Below are positions 1-5,877 of a stretch of DNA of 13,336 bases, in pieces (position 1 is the stretch's first letter; every line of letters begins with the position of its first letter). The position numbers and the translations under genes are program-made. Under the pieces are notes generated by a model. That model was not told where the DNA came from. It did no database searches and saw only the letters and a program-made list of their open reading frames with translations. The stretch comes from Oscillospiraceae bacterium UBA3851 (GTDB lineage: Bacteria; Bacillota; Clostridia; Oscillospirales; Oscillospiraceae): positions 1 through 13,336 of the forward strand of contig DGHJ01000077.1 in the NCBI GenBank assembly GCA_002392625.1. Direction: 5' to 3'.

Positions 1-231
1 GTCCTTGAAAAAGCCCTTGATCTGGTAGTCGTACACAAAGGGCGTCCCGTCGTCCAGCCGCGGGAATACGGTCTTGCCCTTTTCCACCACCGCGTCCACG
101 CCCAGGCGCCCGATCTCCTCCTCCATTTTGGCGGCGTCCGGCGCCTTGCTGGCCACGAACTCCGCAGCGATTTCCCTGTTGTTGGGGCACGTGCCCAGAA
201 TAGCCTCTGTCAACGTAATTCTGATTTTCAT
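1..231 (-). CDS. Phage-type hypothetical protein (3' end outside window)
   Basis: The frame is open from an ATG at 231 to the window edge, giving 77 residues that begin MKIRITLTEAILGT. It is preceded by a good ribosome binding site (AAGGAGG, spacing about 6). The sequence is acidic and soluble, without membrane segments, and ends near the edge with a YDYQIKGFFKD stretch. From memory, proteins of this kind (N-terminal KIRVTLTEEILGT, then SKAPDA) recur in prophages of Clostridia, but I know of no established function. It is the most distal gene seen in the leftward operon and follows the 255-488 gene after a 23-bp gap. The C-terminus is missing only because the window ends. Confidence 0.75.
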   Translation of the reverse strand, partial: MKIRITLTEAILGTCPNNREIAAEFVASKAPDAAKMEEEIGRLGVDAVVEKGKTVFPRLDDGTPFVYDYQIKGFFKD

Positions 232-254
232 ATATTCCTCCTTGTTCGCGGCGG

Positions 255-488
255 TCAGTGCCGCCGCTTTCCTCTTTTTTCCTCCATGGCGGCGCCGCGC
301 GCCTTGGCCAGTTTTCCGGCCGTCACGGGCCTGGTGGCCTCGCGGAGTATCACGGCCTCCTCCCGCGCCCGCGCCGCGGCCCTCTTCTTTGCCTCGTACT
401 CCGCCCAGCCGTAGGGGCAGCTCTCGCCGTGGCACCCAGCCCTCCTGGCGTCGCAGTCCCGCCGGCACGGCGGCTCAATGCTTTTCAC
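255..488 (-). CDS. Small Cys-rich basic protein
   Basis: The product is 77 residues from a GTG at 488. A purine-rich site (GGAAGGAAGCGGAG) precedes that GTG, and the GTG overlaps the TGA ending the reading frame upstream (GTGA), the coupling used throughout this operon. The N-terminal 25 residues hold four cysteines in a C-x3-C-x6-C-x4-C arrangement (residues 8, 12, 19, 24), compatible with one metal site. The rest is a charged Ala/Arg/Lys/Glu helix ending in a basic tail (KRGKRRH). The frame stays open upstream of the GTG to 593, but that extension is antisense-like and out of step with the preceding gene, so the short form is preferred. I do not recognise a named family; the Cys cluster followed by a long helix resembles small zinc-binding proteins common in phage early regions. 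Confidence 0.65.
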   Translation of the reverse strand: MKSIEPPCRRDCDARRAGCHGESCPYGWAEYEAKKRAAARAREEAVILREATRPVTAGKLAKARGAAMEEKRGKRRH

Positions 489-718
489 TTGATCTCCGCT
501 TCCTTCCGTTCTTCTCTCCGTTTCTCGCGCCACTTCTGGATCATAGCTGCACGGAAGTCGATCCCCTCTCCCAGCCGCAGGCAATCCCGTCACACGTCCA
601 TTCCCACGGTCAGCCTTCCCAGATCCCCGGCATATGAATTACATCTCCCGGCATAGAGCGCTTCCGGATCCTTTTGCCGCATCCGCTTACCGCAGATATC
701 GCAGTGAATGATCTGCAT
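485..718 (-). pseudogene. Zinc-ribbon-type protein interrupted by an in-frame TGA
   Basis: Translation would start at the ATG at 718, which has an excellent ribosome binding site (AAGGAGG, spacing 8). The product begins MQIIHCDICGKRM with a first Cys-x2-Cys pair. After 42 codons a TGA at 592-590 interrupts the frame. Reading on in the same frame gives R-D-C-L-R-L and then a charged helix ending EAEIK, with a stop at 487-485 that overlaps the GTG of the next gene. Without the stop the product is 77 residues. The interrupting codon sits exactly where the first Cys of a second Cys-x2-Cys pair is expected (V-[TGA]-R-D-C), and one base change from TGC or TGT gives TGA. The simplest view is a recent nonsense mutation in a zinc ribbon. 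A sequencing error or UGA recoding are alternatives; other genes here use TGA as a normal stop. Confidence 0.6.
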
Positions 719-775
719 TTGCTTTTCCTCCTTGTTCTCCATGTAAGGGCCGGCGTCCCTGACGGCCCGCCGTTC

Positions 776-940
776 TCAATCCCGGAAGCTCTCGCAGAAC
801 GTCCCGCCGGGCAGGCGGAACTCCACCACATAAAACCGTCCCGCCGGGTGGATCCATACCACCCTGCCCGTCAGCCGCTTCCGCCTGGCCCCCTCGTTCA
901 GGGCGTAGGGGTATTTCTTGACCTCCTGTCCGATCTCCAC
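776..940 (-). CDS. Small phage-type hypothetical protein
   Basis: The product is 54 residues from a GTG at 940, beginning VEIGQEVKKYPYALNEG. The GTG lies 3 nt beyond the stop of the DUF3102 gene (TGA at 946-944), and the AAGGAG in the 3' end of that gene serves as ribosome binding site. The middle reads as alternating hydrophobic residues (RVVWIHPAGRFYVVEF), typical of a small beta-barrel or SH3-like fold, with one Cys near the end. Similar short proteins built around an 'IHP-x-GRF-x-VVEF' core occur in clostridial prophages, from memory; function unknown. Two other frames are also open here, but one lacks a credible start and neither shows protein-like composition. Confidence 0.65.
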   Translation of the reverse strand: MEIGQEVKKYPYALNEGARRKRLTGRVVWIHPAGRFYVVEFRLPGGTFCESFRD

Positions 941-943
941 GCA

Positions 944-2002
944 TCACCACTCCTTCACCTGCTCGCCGAAGCTGCCCAGCACGGCGCCCACAGCGGCCTT
1001 CAGCTTGTCCGCCTTCCCGGCGTCTCGCTCACGGATCCGCTGCACCAGCGCGCCCATGCGGCCAAAATCCGTCTGCACCGCCGTGAACAGCTCCTTGAAC
1101 ACCGCCGTGTCCGGATCGGCAGCCGCCAGCGAGCGCCGCAGCTCCTCCGCCCTGGCCTCCGCCTCCCTGACCGCCGCGGCAGATTTTTCCGCCGCAGCCT
1201 TTTCTGCCGCGGAGCGCAGCTTCTCCAGCTCCTCCGCCGGCACCTCCGCGCCCTTGTCCTTCAGTGCCTTCAGCTCGTCCTTGGCCTTCTTGGCGGCCTC
1301 CCTGGCCTTGGCCTCCGCGTCCTGTGCCGCCTTCAGTTTGGCGCGCAGGTCGTCAGCCTGCTTCTGCAGCTCCTGCTTTTCCCGGAAGGCGCTGCCCCGG
1401 TCCCCCTCGACCTTTTTCAGCCGCTCCTCCGCGTCCTTCAGCTTGTCCTCCAGCTCCTTGGCCGCCTCGCCGATCAGCTGCGGCACGTCGGCCAGCTTCG
1501 CCTTGAGCTCGTCGATCTCCATTGCGGCGTTGCCTCCGCTGATCTCCAGCTCAGCCACGCGCCGCCGCGCCTCGTCCCGCTCCCGGATGGCCTGCTCCAG
1601 CTCCCGTGTGCTCATGGCGTCCACGTCGTGTTCCTCCACGAAGGCCTCCCGCTCCCCCTCGTCCTCGATGGCAAGGAGCCGCAAAGCCTTGGTATAGCTC
1701 AAATTCGCAAGCGCTTGGGATTTTACTTCCCCCCCGAAAAGTGACGTCTGCTCTGTGGAATATTCCTCGAAGATCCGCATAAAGTTTCCGGCTGTGGACT
1801 GGGAGAAGGGCAGCTCGTCCTTCACCCATTGGCCCCACTCGCCGTGCTCCAGCATCTCCTTGGCCTCCTTCAGCCGCCGGCCGATCTCCACGATGTACCG
1901 CAGGGCCATCTCCTGCCCCTGCCGGTGCAGCTGGCGGATCTCCACCGTCACCGTCCGGATATCTCTCTGCTCGTGCATCGGCACGTCAATGATCCCGCTC
2001 AT
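944..2002 (-). CDS. DUF3102-domain coiled-coil protein
   Basis: The product is 352 residues from the ATG at 2002, which overlaps the stop of the PcfJ-family gene (ATGA) and has a GGAGG site about 8 nt upstream. Residues 10-100 resemble the DUF3102 domain, with the stretch YIVEIGRRLKEAKEMLEHGE followed by GQWVKDELPFSQSTAGNFMR. This domain occurs in phage and plasmid proteins and looks helical and DNA-binding-like. Residues about 130-290 are a long Ala/Glu/Lys/Arg-rich coiled coil, and a short globular end follows. A role in replication or segregation of the element is plausible from the neighbouring PcfJ-type gene, but this is inference. The high Ala/Lys/Glu content produces very long Ser/Leu/Arg-rich open frames on the opposite strand, which are not genes. 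Confidence 0.85.
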   Translation of the reverse strand: MSGIIDVPMHEQRDIRTVTVEIRQLHRQGQEMALRYIVEIGRRLKEAKEMLEHGEWGQWVKDELPFSQSTAGNFMRIFEEYSTEQTSLFGGEVKSQALANLSYTKALRLLAIEDEGEREAFVEEHDVDAMSTRELEQAIRERDEARRRVAELEISGGNAAMEIDELKAKLADVPQLIGEAAKELEDKLKDAEERLKKVEGDRGSAFREKQELQKQADDLRAKLKAAQDAEAKAREAAKKAKDELKALKDKGAEVPAEELEKLRSAAEKAAAEKSAAAVREAEARAEELRRSLAAADPDTAVFKELFTAVQTDFGRMGALVQRIRERDAGKADKLKAAVGAVLGSFGEQVKEW

Positions 2003-3660
2003 GCCGTTTTCCTCCTTGTCTTCTCTGTGGATAATTCTCGGATGTGCGCAAGCCACATCTCTTCAAACTGCCGGATCTCCTCTGTCCTCTCACAGTTCCT
2101 CTTTCCTCTGTTCTGCACCACCGTCAGCGTCTTTGTGTTAAGCTCCAGCGTGTACCAGGGCGTGTCCGGCGTCTCCGATCGGCGGATGAGGAAGATCGAG
2201 CTCTCTCCGCTGGCGTGGTCCTTTGCGTATGTGGCCACGCAGTGGTGCAGAAGCTCCCCCTCTTTGATTAGCTCCGCCTCGTTCTTCACCGGCCTGATCC
2301 TGATCCCGTCGCACTCCCATGCCAGGGGTGTCAGCTCGGCCAGTTGCTTTGCAAACCCCGCCTCCAGTGCCTTGCTCACCCGGTGTTTTTTTGCGCTCAC
2401 TTCGGCGTCATGGGCAGCTTTCAACCTCTGCGGCCAGCGGTTTTTGTCTGTGATCTCTTCGCCTCTCTCGCGTACCAGTCTGCAGTAGTCCCGCAGCGTC
2501 ATGAAGTCGATGTCCCCCGTGTCATCCGGGTATTTCTCCATCTGCTTTTTCAGATAGCGGTATCCCTTCAGCACCGGGATGTCGTTGTCCAGCGCGATCT
2601 TGTACCCACATTTCCATGTGTCGTACCCCGGCACCGTCTTGATAAAGGAGATATCCTCCGGCGTCAGCGGCTGTCCGGCCTCCCTCGTCCCGTGGTACAT
2701 TTCATATTCGAGCAGCCTCCATTTGTCCTTTACTGCCACCCGAAACTCCTCGGCGTTCATCCCCAGCATTCTGCTGGGTCTGCGTTCCCGCCAGTCTATT
2801 CCCGGGATCTCGTCAATCCGGATGTGCTCCTTGCCGTAGTAACCGTCCGCATATCGTGCCTTGCCGATCAGATCGTTCAGGAGTCCTCCCATATCCTGCA
2901 CCAGTAGATTTTCCACCTGCGGGTGCTTCTGCCATAGGCGCACGTAGCTGACAGGATACTTGTCCCCCGCCGAGCGCATCATCAGATCCAGCCGACAGTT
3001 TTCCGCGTCCGTTCCCAGGCATACGTCTCTGATCGGCCCGAAAAAGCGCCTCGCAAGGCCCCATTCGTCGCTGTACTTTTTCCTCTGTTCCCAGTGGTCG
3101 AGTATCGCGCAGCTCGTCATGCAGCGTCTGTAAGCGTTCAGCCGCACAGCCTTCCTCCCCTCGAAGACGTATCCCTCCCAAGGGTGGCAGCATTCCCGGA
3201 TCACGCCGACGCGCTTTTCGTCCTTATAGATGAAGCGTCCCACGTGCCAGCCCACCAGCGCCAGGTGGCCCCGCACCTTGTGTGCCGTCATGACCCAGCT
3301 CTCGTCCACGAAGCTCCCGCCTGCAGATATCCTTCCGATGTGTACTGCCTTCCCCTCCGCGCCGCAGTTGGGGCACAGCATGGGCCTTCCGTCTATGATC
3401 TCATCGCCGTTGCACGAAAAGCCAAACGGCGCGGAGGCGTATCTCCCGCACGCCGGCCCCGGCACATACGGCTCGTGCCACACATCGCCGCAGCGTGTGC
3501 AGCTCACCTTCACCATCTTCACCCGCCGGTCCTCCAGTGGATGGTAGATATACGCCACCCGGTACGGAAATCGAGCCGAGTTTAAATCCTTCCCGAGGAT
3601 CCACTCCACCATGCCTTCCGGAGGCGTCCACGGCATGTCTGCCGTGTAGTCCCCGCTCAT
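1999..3660 (-). CDS. PcfJ-family protein
   Basis: The product is 553 residues from the ATG at 3660, which overlaps the preceding stop (ATGA). The N-terminal part carries metal-binding-type cysteines (C54-x2-C57, C71, C83, C96-x2-C99), consistent with a zinc ribbon. The middle is helical and rich in Trp, Tyr and Arg. The C-terminal part (about 440-540) carries the PcfJ signature: IRPVKNEAELIKEGELLHHC, then ATYAK, SSIFLIRR, TPWYTLEL and QNRGKRNC. PcfJ was named from the conjugative plasmid pCF10, but the family is widespread in phages and mobile elements of Firmicutes; its biochemical role is not established. It lies between the PcfK-like gene and the DUF3102 gene with 4-bp overlaps on both sides, so the three are probably made together. 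Confidence 0.85.
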   Translation of the reverse strand: MSGDYTADMPWTPPEGMVEWILGKDLNSARFPYRVAYIYHPLEDRRVKMVKVSCTRCGDVWHEPYVPGPACGRYASAPFGFSCNGDEIIDGRPMLCPNCGAEGKAVHIGRISAGGSFVDESWVMTAHKVRGHLALVGWHVGRFIYKDEKRVGVIRECCHPWEGYVFEGRKAVRLNAYRRCMTSCAILDHWEQRKKYSDEWGLARRFFGPIRDVCLGTDAENCRLDLMMRSAGDKYPVSYVRLWQKHPQVENLLVQDMGGLLNDLIGKARYADGYYGKEHIRIDEIPGIDWRERRPSRMLGMNAEEFRVAVKDKWRLLEYEMYHGTREAGQPLTPEDISFIKTVPGYDTWKCGYKIALDNDIPVLKGYRYLKKQMEKYPDDTGDIDFMTLRDYCRLVRERGEEITDKNRWPQRLKAAHDAEVSAKKHRVSKALEAGFAKQLAELTPLAWECDGIRIRPVKNEAELIKEGELLHHCVATYAKDHASGESSIFLIRRSETPDTPWYTLELNTKTLTVVQNRGKRNCERTEEIRQFEEMWLAHIRELSTEKTRRKTA

Positions 3661-4019
3661 ATGTAATCCGCCAGGTCGATGATCTTCCCGGCGCCTCCCC
3701 GGCTCTGATCCTCCGCCTCCGCCGGCTCTCCGTCCTCGATCTTCTCCCGGAGGCCGTAGAACTTGCGGAGGATCCCCTCCGCCTCATAGTCCGAGCATCC
3801 GCCGCCGTTCCCTTTGGCGTATTCCCGGATCTTCTTCTCGGCGTCAGCGATACCGTGGCCCTTCTTGGTCACATCCTCCAGGATCAGCGCCGCGCTGTCC
3901 TCCTCCCGCCGGCAGATCTCCTTCAACTGCTCGCCGCAGTACCATAGCGTGCCCTTGTTCTTGGGCTGCTGCCCTTCAATGGCGGCAATGGCCGCCTTTT
4001 GTGTCGTGTTCAAAATCAT
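3657..4019 (-). CDS. PcfK-like small protein upstream of PcfJ
   Basis: The product is 120 residues from the ATG at 4019 (site AGGAGG, spacing about 7). It is acidic and helical: an N-terminal region with TLWYCGEQLKEIC, then a middle with DAEKKIREYA, then GGGCSDYEAEGILRKFYG, and a disordered tail. The order (small gene then pcfJ, 4-bp overlap) and the Cys/Asp/Glu-containing motif before an aromatic pair recall the PcfK family, which also sits beside PcfJ. The similarity is distant and I call it from position as much as from sequence. It is the first gene after a 110-bp leader with strong secondary structure, so it is where regulation of the PcfK-PcfJ-DUF3102 block would act. Confidence 0.6.
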   Translation of the reverse strand: MILNTTQKAAIAAIEGQQPKNKGTLWYCGEQLKEICRREEDSAALILEDVTKKGHGIADAEKKIREYAKGNGGGCSDYEAEGILRKFYGLREKIEDGEPAEAEDQSRGGAGKIIDLADYI

Positions 4020-4027
4020 GCTTGTCC

Positions 4028-4092
4028 TCCTATTGTTTTTTCTGTGGAAATGCGCTACAATAGGAACACGTGGATGCTGCCTATCGTAGCGC
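4028..4092 (-). promoter_or_regulatory. Leader with mutually exclusive hairpins over the PcfK-like gene's ribosome binding site
   Basis: In the leftward RNA three segments can pair in two ways. Segment 1 (4092-4080, GCGCTACGATAGG) pairs with segment 2 (4064-4052, CCTATTGTAGCGC) over 13 bp with one G-U pair and a 15-nt loop. Alternatively, the first 7 nt of segment 2 (CCTATTG) pair perfectly with segment 3 (4035-4029, CAATAGG), which overlaps the AGGAGG ribosome binding site. The two forms cannot coexist. The imperfect position is G-U in the leftward RNA but A-C in the rightward RNA, which favours a role for the leftward structure. The pairing is read directly from the sequence; control of translation is inference. 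A DNA operator with dyad symmetry is the alternative. Confidence 0.5.
4033..4061 (+). promoter_or_regulatory. Rightward promoter for a candidate antisense RNA
   Basis: A -35 box TTGTTT (4033-4038) and a -10 box TACAAT (4056-4061) are separated by exactly 17 bp. It points rightward, against all neighbouring genes. Transcription would begin near 4068 and meet a perfect terminator about 65 nt later. The -10 box lies inside segment 2 of the leader dyad on the other strand. Confidence 0.5.
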
Positions 4093-4132
4093 CCCGCCCT
4101 GTCACAGGTGCCTCTGTGACAGGGCTTTTTTT
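4068..4132 (+). ncRNA. Candidate ~65-nt antisense small RNA
   Basis: The unit has a 17-bp-spaced promoter ending at 4061, an expected start near 4068, and a Rho-independent terminator ending at 4132. There is no reading frame with a ribosome binding site. The RNA would be fully complementary to the distal leader of the PcfK-like/PcfJ mRNA, including segment 1 of its alternative hairpins. Binding segment 1 would free segment 2 to pair with segment 3 and hide the ribosome binding site, a logic like countertranscript control of plasmid replication genes. The presence of promoter and terminator is seen; expression and function are inferred. The 5' end is an estimate. Confidence 0.45.
4096..4132 (+). 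terminator. Perfect Rho-independent terminator, rightward
   Basis: A 12-bp perfect stem (GCCCTGTCACAG / CTGTGACAGGGC) with a 6-nt loop is followed by seven T on the plus strand. In the leftward direction no U-run follows the hairpin, so it does not look like a terminator for the surrounding leftward genes. Its orientation matches only the candidate small RNA. The last T is also the final base of the stop codon region of the 4132-4395 gene. Confidence 0.75.
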
Positions 4133-4395
4133 CATTGATCCAGCACCGCCAGCGTGGCTGTGGTTTTCCGTACGATGCTGTCCGTCAGCTCCCGGCCCTT
4201 CTCACCCATCATCTGCTTCAGGTTGGGCACGGCCAGCTCCATACTGACCGTCAGAAAGACCAGGTCTTCTCCGTGCTCTCCGTACCACTTTTCAATGATC
4301 GGAGCCAGGTCAGCTGCGCACGCCGCCAGTGCTTCGTTCACAGCGTCCTTCATGCCGCCCGGTCCTGCTGCAATAATTTTTTCGCAATAGCTCAC
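4132..4395 (-). CDS. Small helical hypothetical protein
   Basis: The product is 87 residues from the GTG at 4395, which overlaps the upstream stop (GTGA) and follows a GGAGGTGA site. The sequence begins VSYCEKIIAAGPGGMKDAV and is largely helical and acidic, with the later motif MMGEKGRELTDSIV. No membrane segment or metal site is obvious, and I recognise no family. The frame extends further upstream but that part is antisense to the preceding gene's 3' end in composition, so the GTG is preferred. It is the last gene before the leader/antisense-RNA gap. Confidence 0.65.
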   Translation of the reverse strand: MSYCEKIIAAGPGGMKDAVNEALAACAADLAPIIEKWYGEHGEDLVFLTVSMELAVPNLKQMMGEKGRELTDSIVRKTTATLAVLDQ

Positions 4396-4733
4396 GCCGT
4401 CACCTCCTTCTGCTCCGTCGTCTGCTTGCGGAAGAACTCCGCCTTCCGTTTCCGCATGATGTTCTCCTCGGCCTTCAGCCGGAACTTGCACGCCGGGCAG
4501 TACTCCTCCTCGCTCTCAAATACATAGGTCCCGCAGTCCGGGCAGTTGTGCGGAATCAGTTCCCGGATAAACTCCACCGTGCACTCAGCCACGACCTTGT
4601 TCCAGGGCACGCCCCAGAATTTGGCTGCCTTCACCGTGGCCTGCTCCTTATCCTCTGCGATCACGGGGATCATGCAGTGGTCCGGATGCCGCACCCTCCA
4701 GGACTTGGGCAGCTTTTGCTTTTTCTCAGCCAC
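4392..4733 (-). CDS. Zinc-ribbon hypothetical protein
   Basis: The product is 113 residues from the GTG at 4733. An AGGAGG sits 8 nt upstream of this GTG; the TTG two codons earlier is only 2 nt from that site and so is less likely. Residues 64-82 form a rubredoxin-like zinc ribbon (C-P-D-C, then C-P-A-C 11 residues later). The N-terminal half (SWRVRHPDHC, then a helix ending KAAKFWGVPW) looks like a small alpha/beta domain, and the C-terminus is a basic Lys/Arg/Glu helix. Small proteins with this order recur in phages of Clostridia; function unknown. The gene is coupled to both neighbours. Confidence 0.7.
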   Translation of the reverse strand: MAEKKQKLPKSWRVRHPDHCMIPVIAEDKEQATVKAAKFWGVPWNKVVAECTVEFIRELIPHNCPDCGTYVFESEEEYCPACKFRLKAEENIMRKRKAEFFRKQTTEQKEVTA

Positions 4734-4735
4734 GC

Positions 4736-4933
4736 TCAATACCTCCTGTTATGGATTTCTTCCAGTTCCGCGACGGTCTGTTCCTTGACTTCGATCTCTT
4801 CGATCTGATCCTGAGCACCGTCGATCAGATGTCTCGCGCCGCCCTCGATGGCCTTGTCCTGCATCTCCCGCCACCTGGCCTTCTCCGCCGCCAGACCCTT
4901 CCGGGCCCAGCTCAGCAGCTCCAGATACGTCAT
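4736..4933 (-). CDS. Small coiled-coil hypothetical protein
   Basis: The product is 65 residues from the ATG at 4933, which overlaps the preceding stop (ATGA) and has GGAGG about 9 nt upstream. It begins MTYLELLSWARKGLAAEKAR and is almost wholly helical and charged, with Glu/Lys/Gln-rich heptads, ending HNRRY. No catalytic or metal motif is seen. A longer frame starting at 4957 lacks a suitable site. It is probably an element early protein of unknown function. Confidence 0.65.
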   Translation of the reverse strand: MTYLELLSWARKGLAAEKARWREMQDKAIEGGARHLIDGAQDQIEEIEVKEQTVAELEEIHNRRY

Positions 4934-5148
4934 TGCTTCTTTTCCTCCTTTTCCCATAGTCTTTCAGCGGTTCCGTCCGGGTGATACCGCACCCGCCGGA
5001 GCCGTCCGTCCTCGATGCGGACCTGCACCACGTCCACCGGCTCCCCTGCCTCTGCGGCAGCGGTTTTAGCTGCGTTCACCGCCAGTTCCTCCAGCGGCGT
5101 TCCGCCCAGATAGCTCCCATCCTGTCGGTAGCTCTGATATATAATCAT
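4930..5148 (-). CDS. Small hypothetical protein
   Basis: The product is 72 residues from the ATG at 5148, overlapping the previous stop (ATGA), with a GGGAGAG site. It begins MIIYQSYRQDGSYLGGT; a helical Ala-rich middle is followed by a beta-like stretch (VDVVQVRIEDGRLRRVRYH) and a charged tail ending EKEEKKQ. No named domain is recognised. Four-base overlaps on both sides tie its expression to its neighbours. Confidence 0.6.
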   Translation of the reverse strand: MIIYQSYRQDGSYLGGTPLEELAVNAAKTAAAEAGEPVDVVQVRIEDGRLRRVRYHPDGTAERLWEKEEKKQ

Positions 5149-5336
5149 CCCGATCTCTCCCCTCTCCTGGGAGGCGCCGGGCGATATGTCAGCCCGTTCT
5201 CGTACACCGCGCCGTATCGCCTCCGGCCGCAGTCCACGCAGGTGATCTTCCGATCCACCCCGCCGCTGACCTGCATCAGCCGTTCACCTCGCGCCCTCCG
5301 CGCCTCCAGGCACGGCCTGCAAAGATCCAACACCAT
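5145..5336 (-). CDS. Small two-Cys-pair (zinc-ribbon-like) protein
   Basis: The product is 63 residues from the ATG at 5336, with an outstanding ribosome binding site (AGGAGGAGG about 8 nt upstream). Two Cys-x2-Cys pairs, at residues 6/9 and 33/36, are spaced for a single zinc site. The C-terminus is Pro/Arg-rich and probably disordered. It overlaps the next gene by 4 bp (ATGA). Its upstream side is bordered by the first palindromic repeat, so repeat insertion may have separated it from the genes transcribed before it. Confidence 0.65.
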   Translation of the reverse strand: MVLDLCRPCLEARRARGERLMQVSGGVDRKITCVDCGRRRYGAVYENGLTYRPAPPRRGERSG

Positions 5337-5354
5337 TTGCTTTTCCTCCTCCTG

Positions 5355-5487
5355 TCATTGCGAAGCCTCCGCAGGGGCCGCAGCAATCCGCATCTCCCGC
5401 CTTGTCATTGCGAGGCGGCTCCGCCGCCGTGGCAATCCGCTTCTCCTGTCTTTGTCATTGCGAGGGCCGCAGCCTCGTGGCAATCCG
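5355..5487. repeat. Three copies of an interspersed palindromic repeat
   Basis: Copies lie at 5355-5390, 5405-5439 and 5455-5487. Each begins TCATTGCGA and ends GCAATCCG, with a variable GC-rich inverted arm between; for example, copy 2 contains GGCGGCTCCGCCGCC. The ends are mutually complementary (CATTGC / GCAATC), so each copy folds as a hairpin. Spacing between copies is 14-15 bp. This is the kind of REP-like repeat scattered in intergenic DNA of many Firmicutes and Proteobacteria genomes. Copy 2 supplies the stop codon, and copy 3 supplies codons, of the gene at 5405-5662. Confidence 0.85.
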
Positions 5488-5662
5488 TTTTCCTCTTCAT
5501 CGCCTCAGCGAACACCCGCCGGGCCCTGTTGATGTAAGGCGCCGCTCTGGCACACTCTCCGTGGCACACATACTTGTCTGTGCACCACCTGCACGGGTGA
5601 TACCCCTCCCCATCCCTGTCATTGCGAGGGCCGCAGGCCCGTGGCAATCCGTTCTCACTCAT
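5405..5662 (-). CDS. Small Cys-rich protein with repeat-derived ends
   Basis: The product is 85 residues from the ATG at 5662, which lies inside the end of the preceding small membrane-protein gene. Only residues about 20-51 look like normal protein: C24, C27, C33 and C37 (CRWC, then CHGEC) form a possible zinc site, followed by a helix ending FAEAMKRK. Residues 5-18 are translated from the repeat at 5619-5651. Residues 52-65 and 70-85, including the stop, come from the repeats at 5455-5487 and 5405-5439. The ancestral protein was probably shorter and ended near KRK. The core resembles small phage proteins with a Cys cluster; no family is assigned. Whether this version is made or functional is uncertain. 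Confidence 0.5.
   Translation of the reverse strand: MSENGLPRACGPRNDRDGEGYHPCRWCTDKYVCHGECARAAPYINRARRVFAEAMKRKTDCHEAAALAMTKTGEADCHGGGAASQ
5619..5651. repeat. Palindromic repeat copy inside a coding frame
   Basis: A fourth copy has the arms TCATTGCGA and GGCAATCCG around GGGCCGCAGGCCC. It lies within the frame of the 5405-5662 gene, just after its first four codons, and keeps that frame open. It abuts the stop codon of the small membrane-protein gene at 5655. Confidence 0.85.
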
Positions 5663-5753
5663 GGGGCTTGTCCAGCTCGCAGATAATCCACATGAGCCCC
5701 CAGGCCAGCGTCCACGCCCCCAGGATCTCCATGGCAATTCCAAACCACTCCAC
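5655..5753 (-). CDS. Very small membrane protein
   Basis: The product is 32 residues from the GTG at 5753, with AAGGAGGG about 7 nt upstream. Residues 3-25 (WFGIAMEILGAWTLAWGLMW) are one hydrophobic segment, followed by a short charged tail ending DKPHE. It is too short for usual gene callers, but the ribosome binding site, the clean membrane segment and the overlapping ATG of the next gene support it. Small one-segment proteins are frequent in phage early operons; role unknown. Confidence 0.55.
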   Translation of the reverse strand: MEWFGIAMEILGAWTLAWGLMWIICELDKPHE

Positions 5754-5785
5754 TGCTTGTCCCTCCTTATCTTTCGTTTTCTCCG

Positions 5786-5870
5786 TCATTGCGAGGCGGC
5801 TCCGCCGCCGTGGCAATCCGCATCTCCCGTCTTGTCATTGCGAGGCCCCCGCAGGGGCCGCTGCAATCCG
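5786..5870. repeat. Two further palindromic repeat copies
   Basis: Copies at 5786-5820 and 5835-5870 are separated by 14 bp. The first matches the copy at 5405-5439 base for base. The second has a different arm (GGCCCCCGCAGGGGCC) close to that of the copy at 5355-5390. The spacing and the paired order suggest that 5355-5439 and 5786-5870 are related by duplication or insertion of a two-copy unit. They fill the gap between the gene ending at 5878 and the small membrane-protein gene. Confidence 0.85.
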
Positions 5871-5877
5871 TCTCCCC

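Noticed and set aside
590..592. Selenocysteine codon as the main explanation
   Set aside because: No clear SECIS-like hairpin follows, and a zinc-binding cysteine position with a one-base change to TGA is simpler; kept only as an alternative.
489..593. N-terminal extension of the small Cys-rich gene at 255-488
   Set aside because: The extension overlaps the interrupted zinc-ribbon gene in another frame and lacks a ribosome binding site; the GTG at 488 has a site and the usual GTGA coupling.
674..1744. Very long rightward open frames (356 and 259 codons) opposite the DUF3102 gene
   Set aside because: They are Leu/Arg- or Ser/Ala-rich shadows of a Glu/Lys/Ala coiled-coil gene, with no ribosome binding site and no protein-like motifs.
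4096..4132. Terminator for the leftward operon between 4132 and 4019
   Set aside because: The T-run follows the hairpin only on the plus strand; leftward RNA has a GC-rich stretch after it.
5355..5870. CRISPR-like array
   Set aside because: The units are palindromes with variable arms and irregular distances (14 to over 130 bp), two gaps contain genes, and no cas gene is seen.
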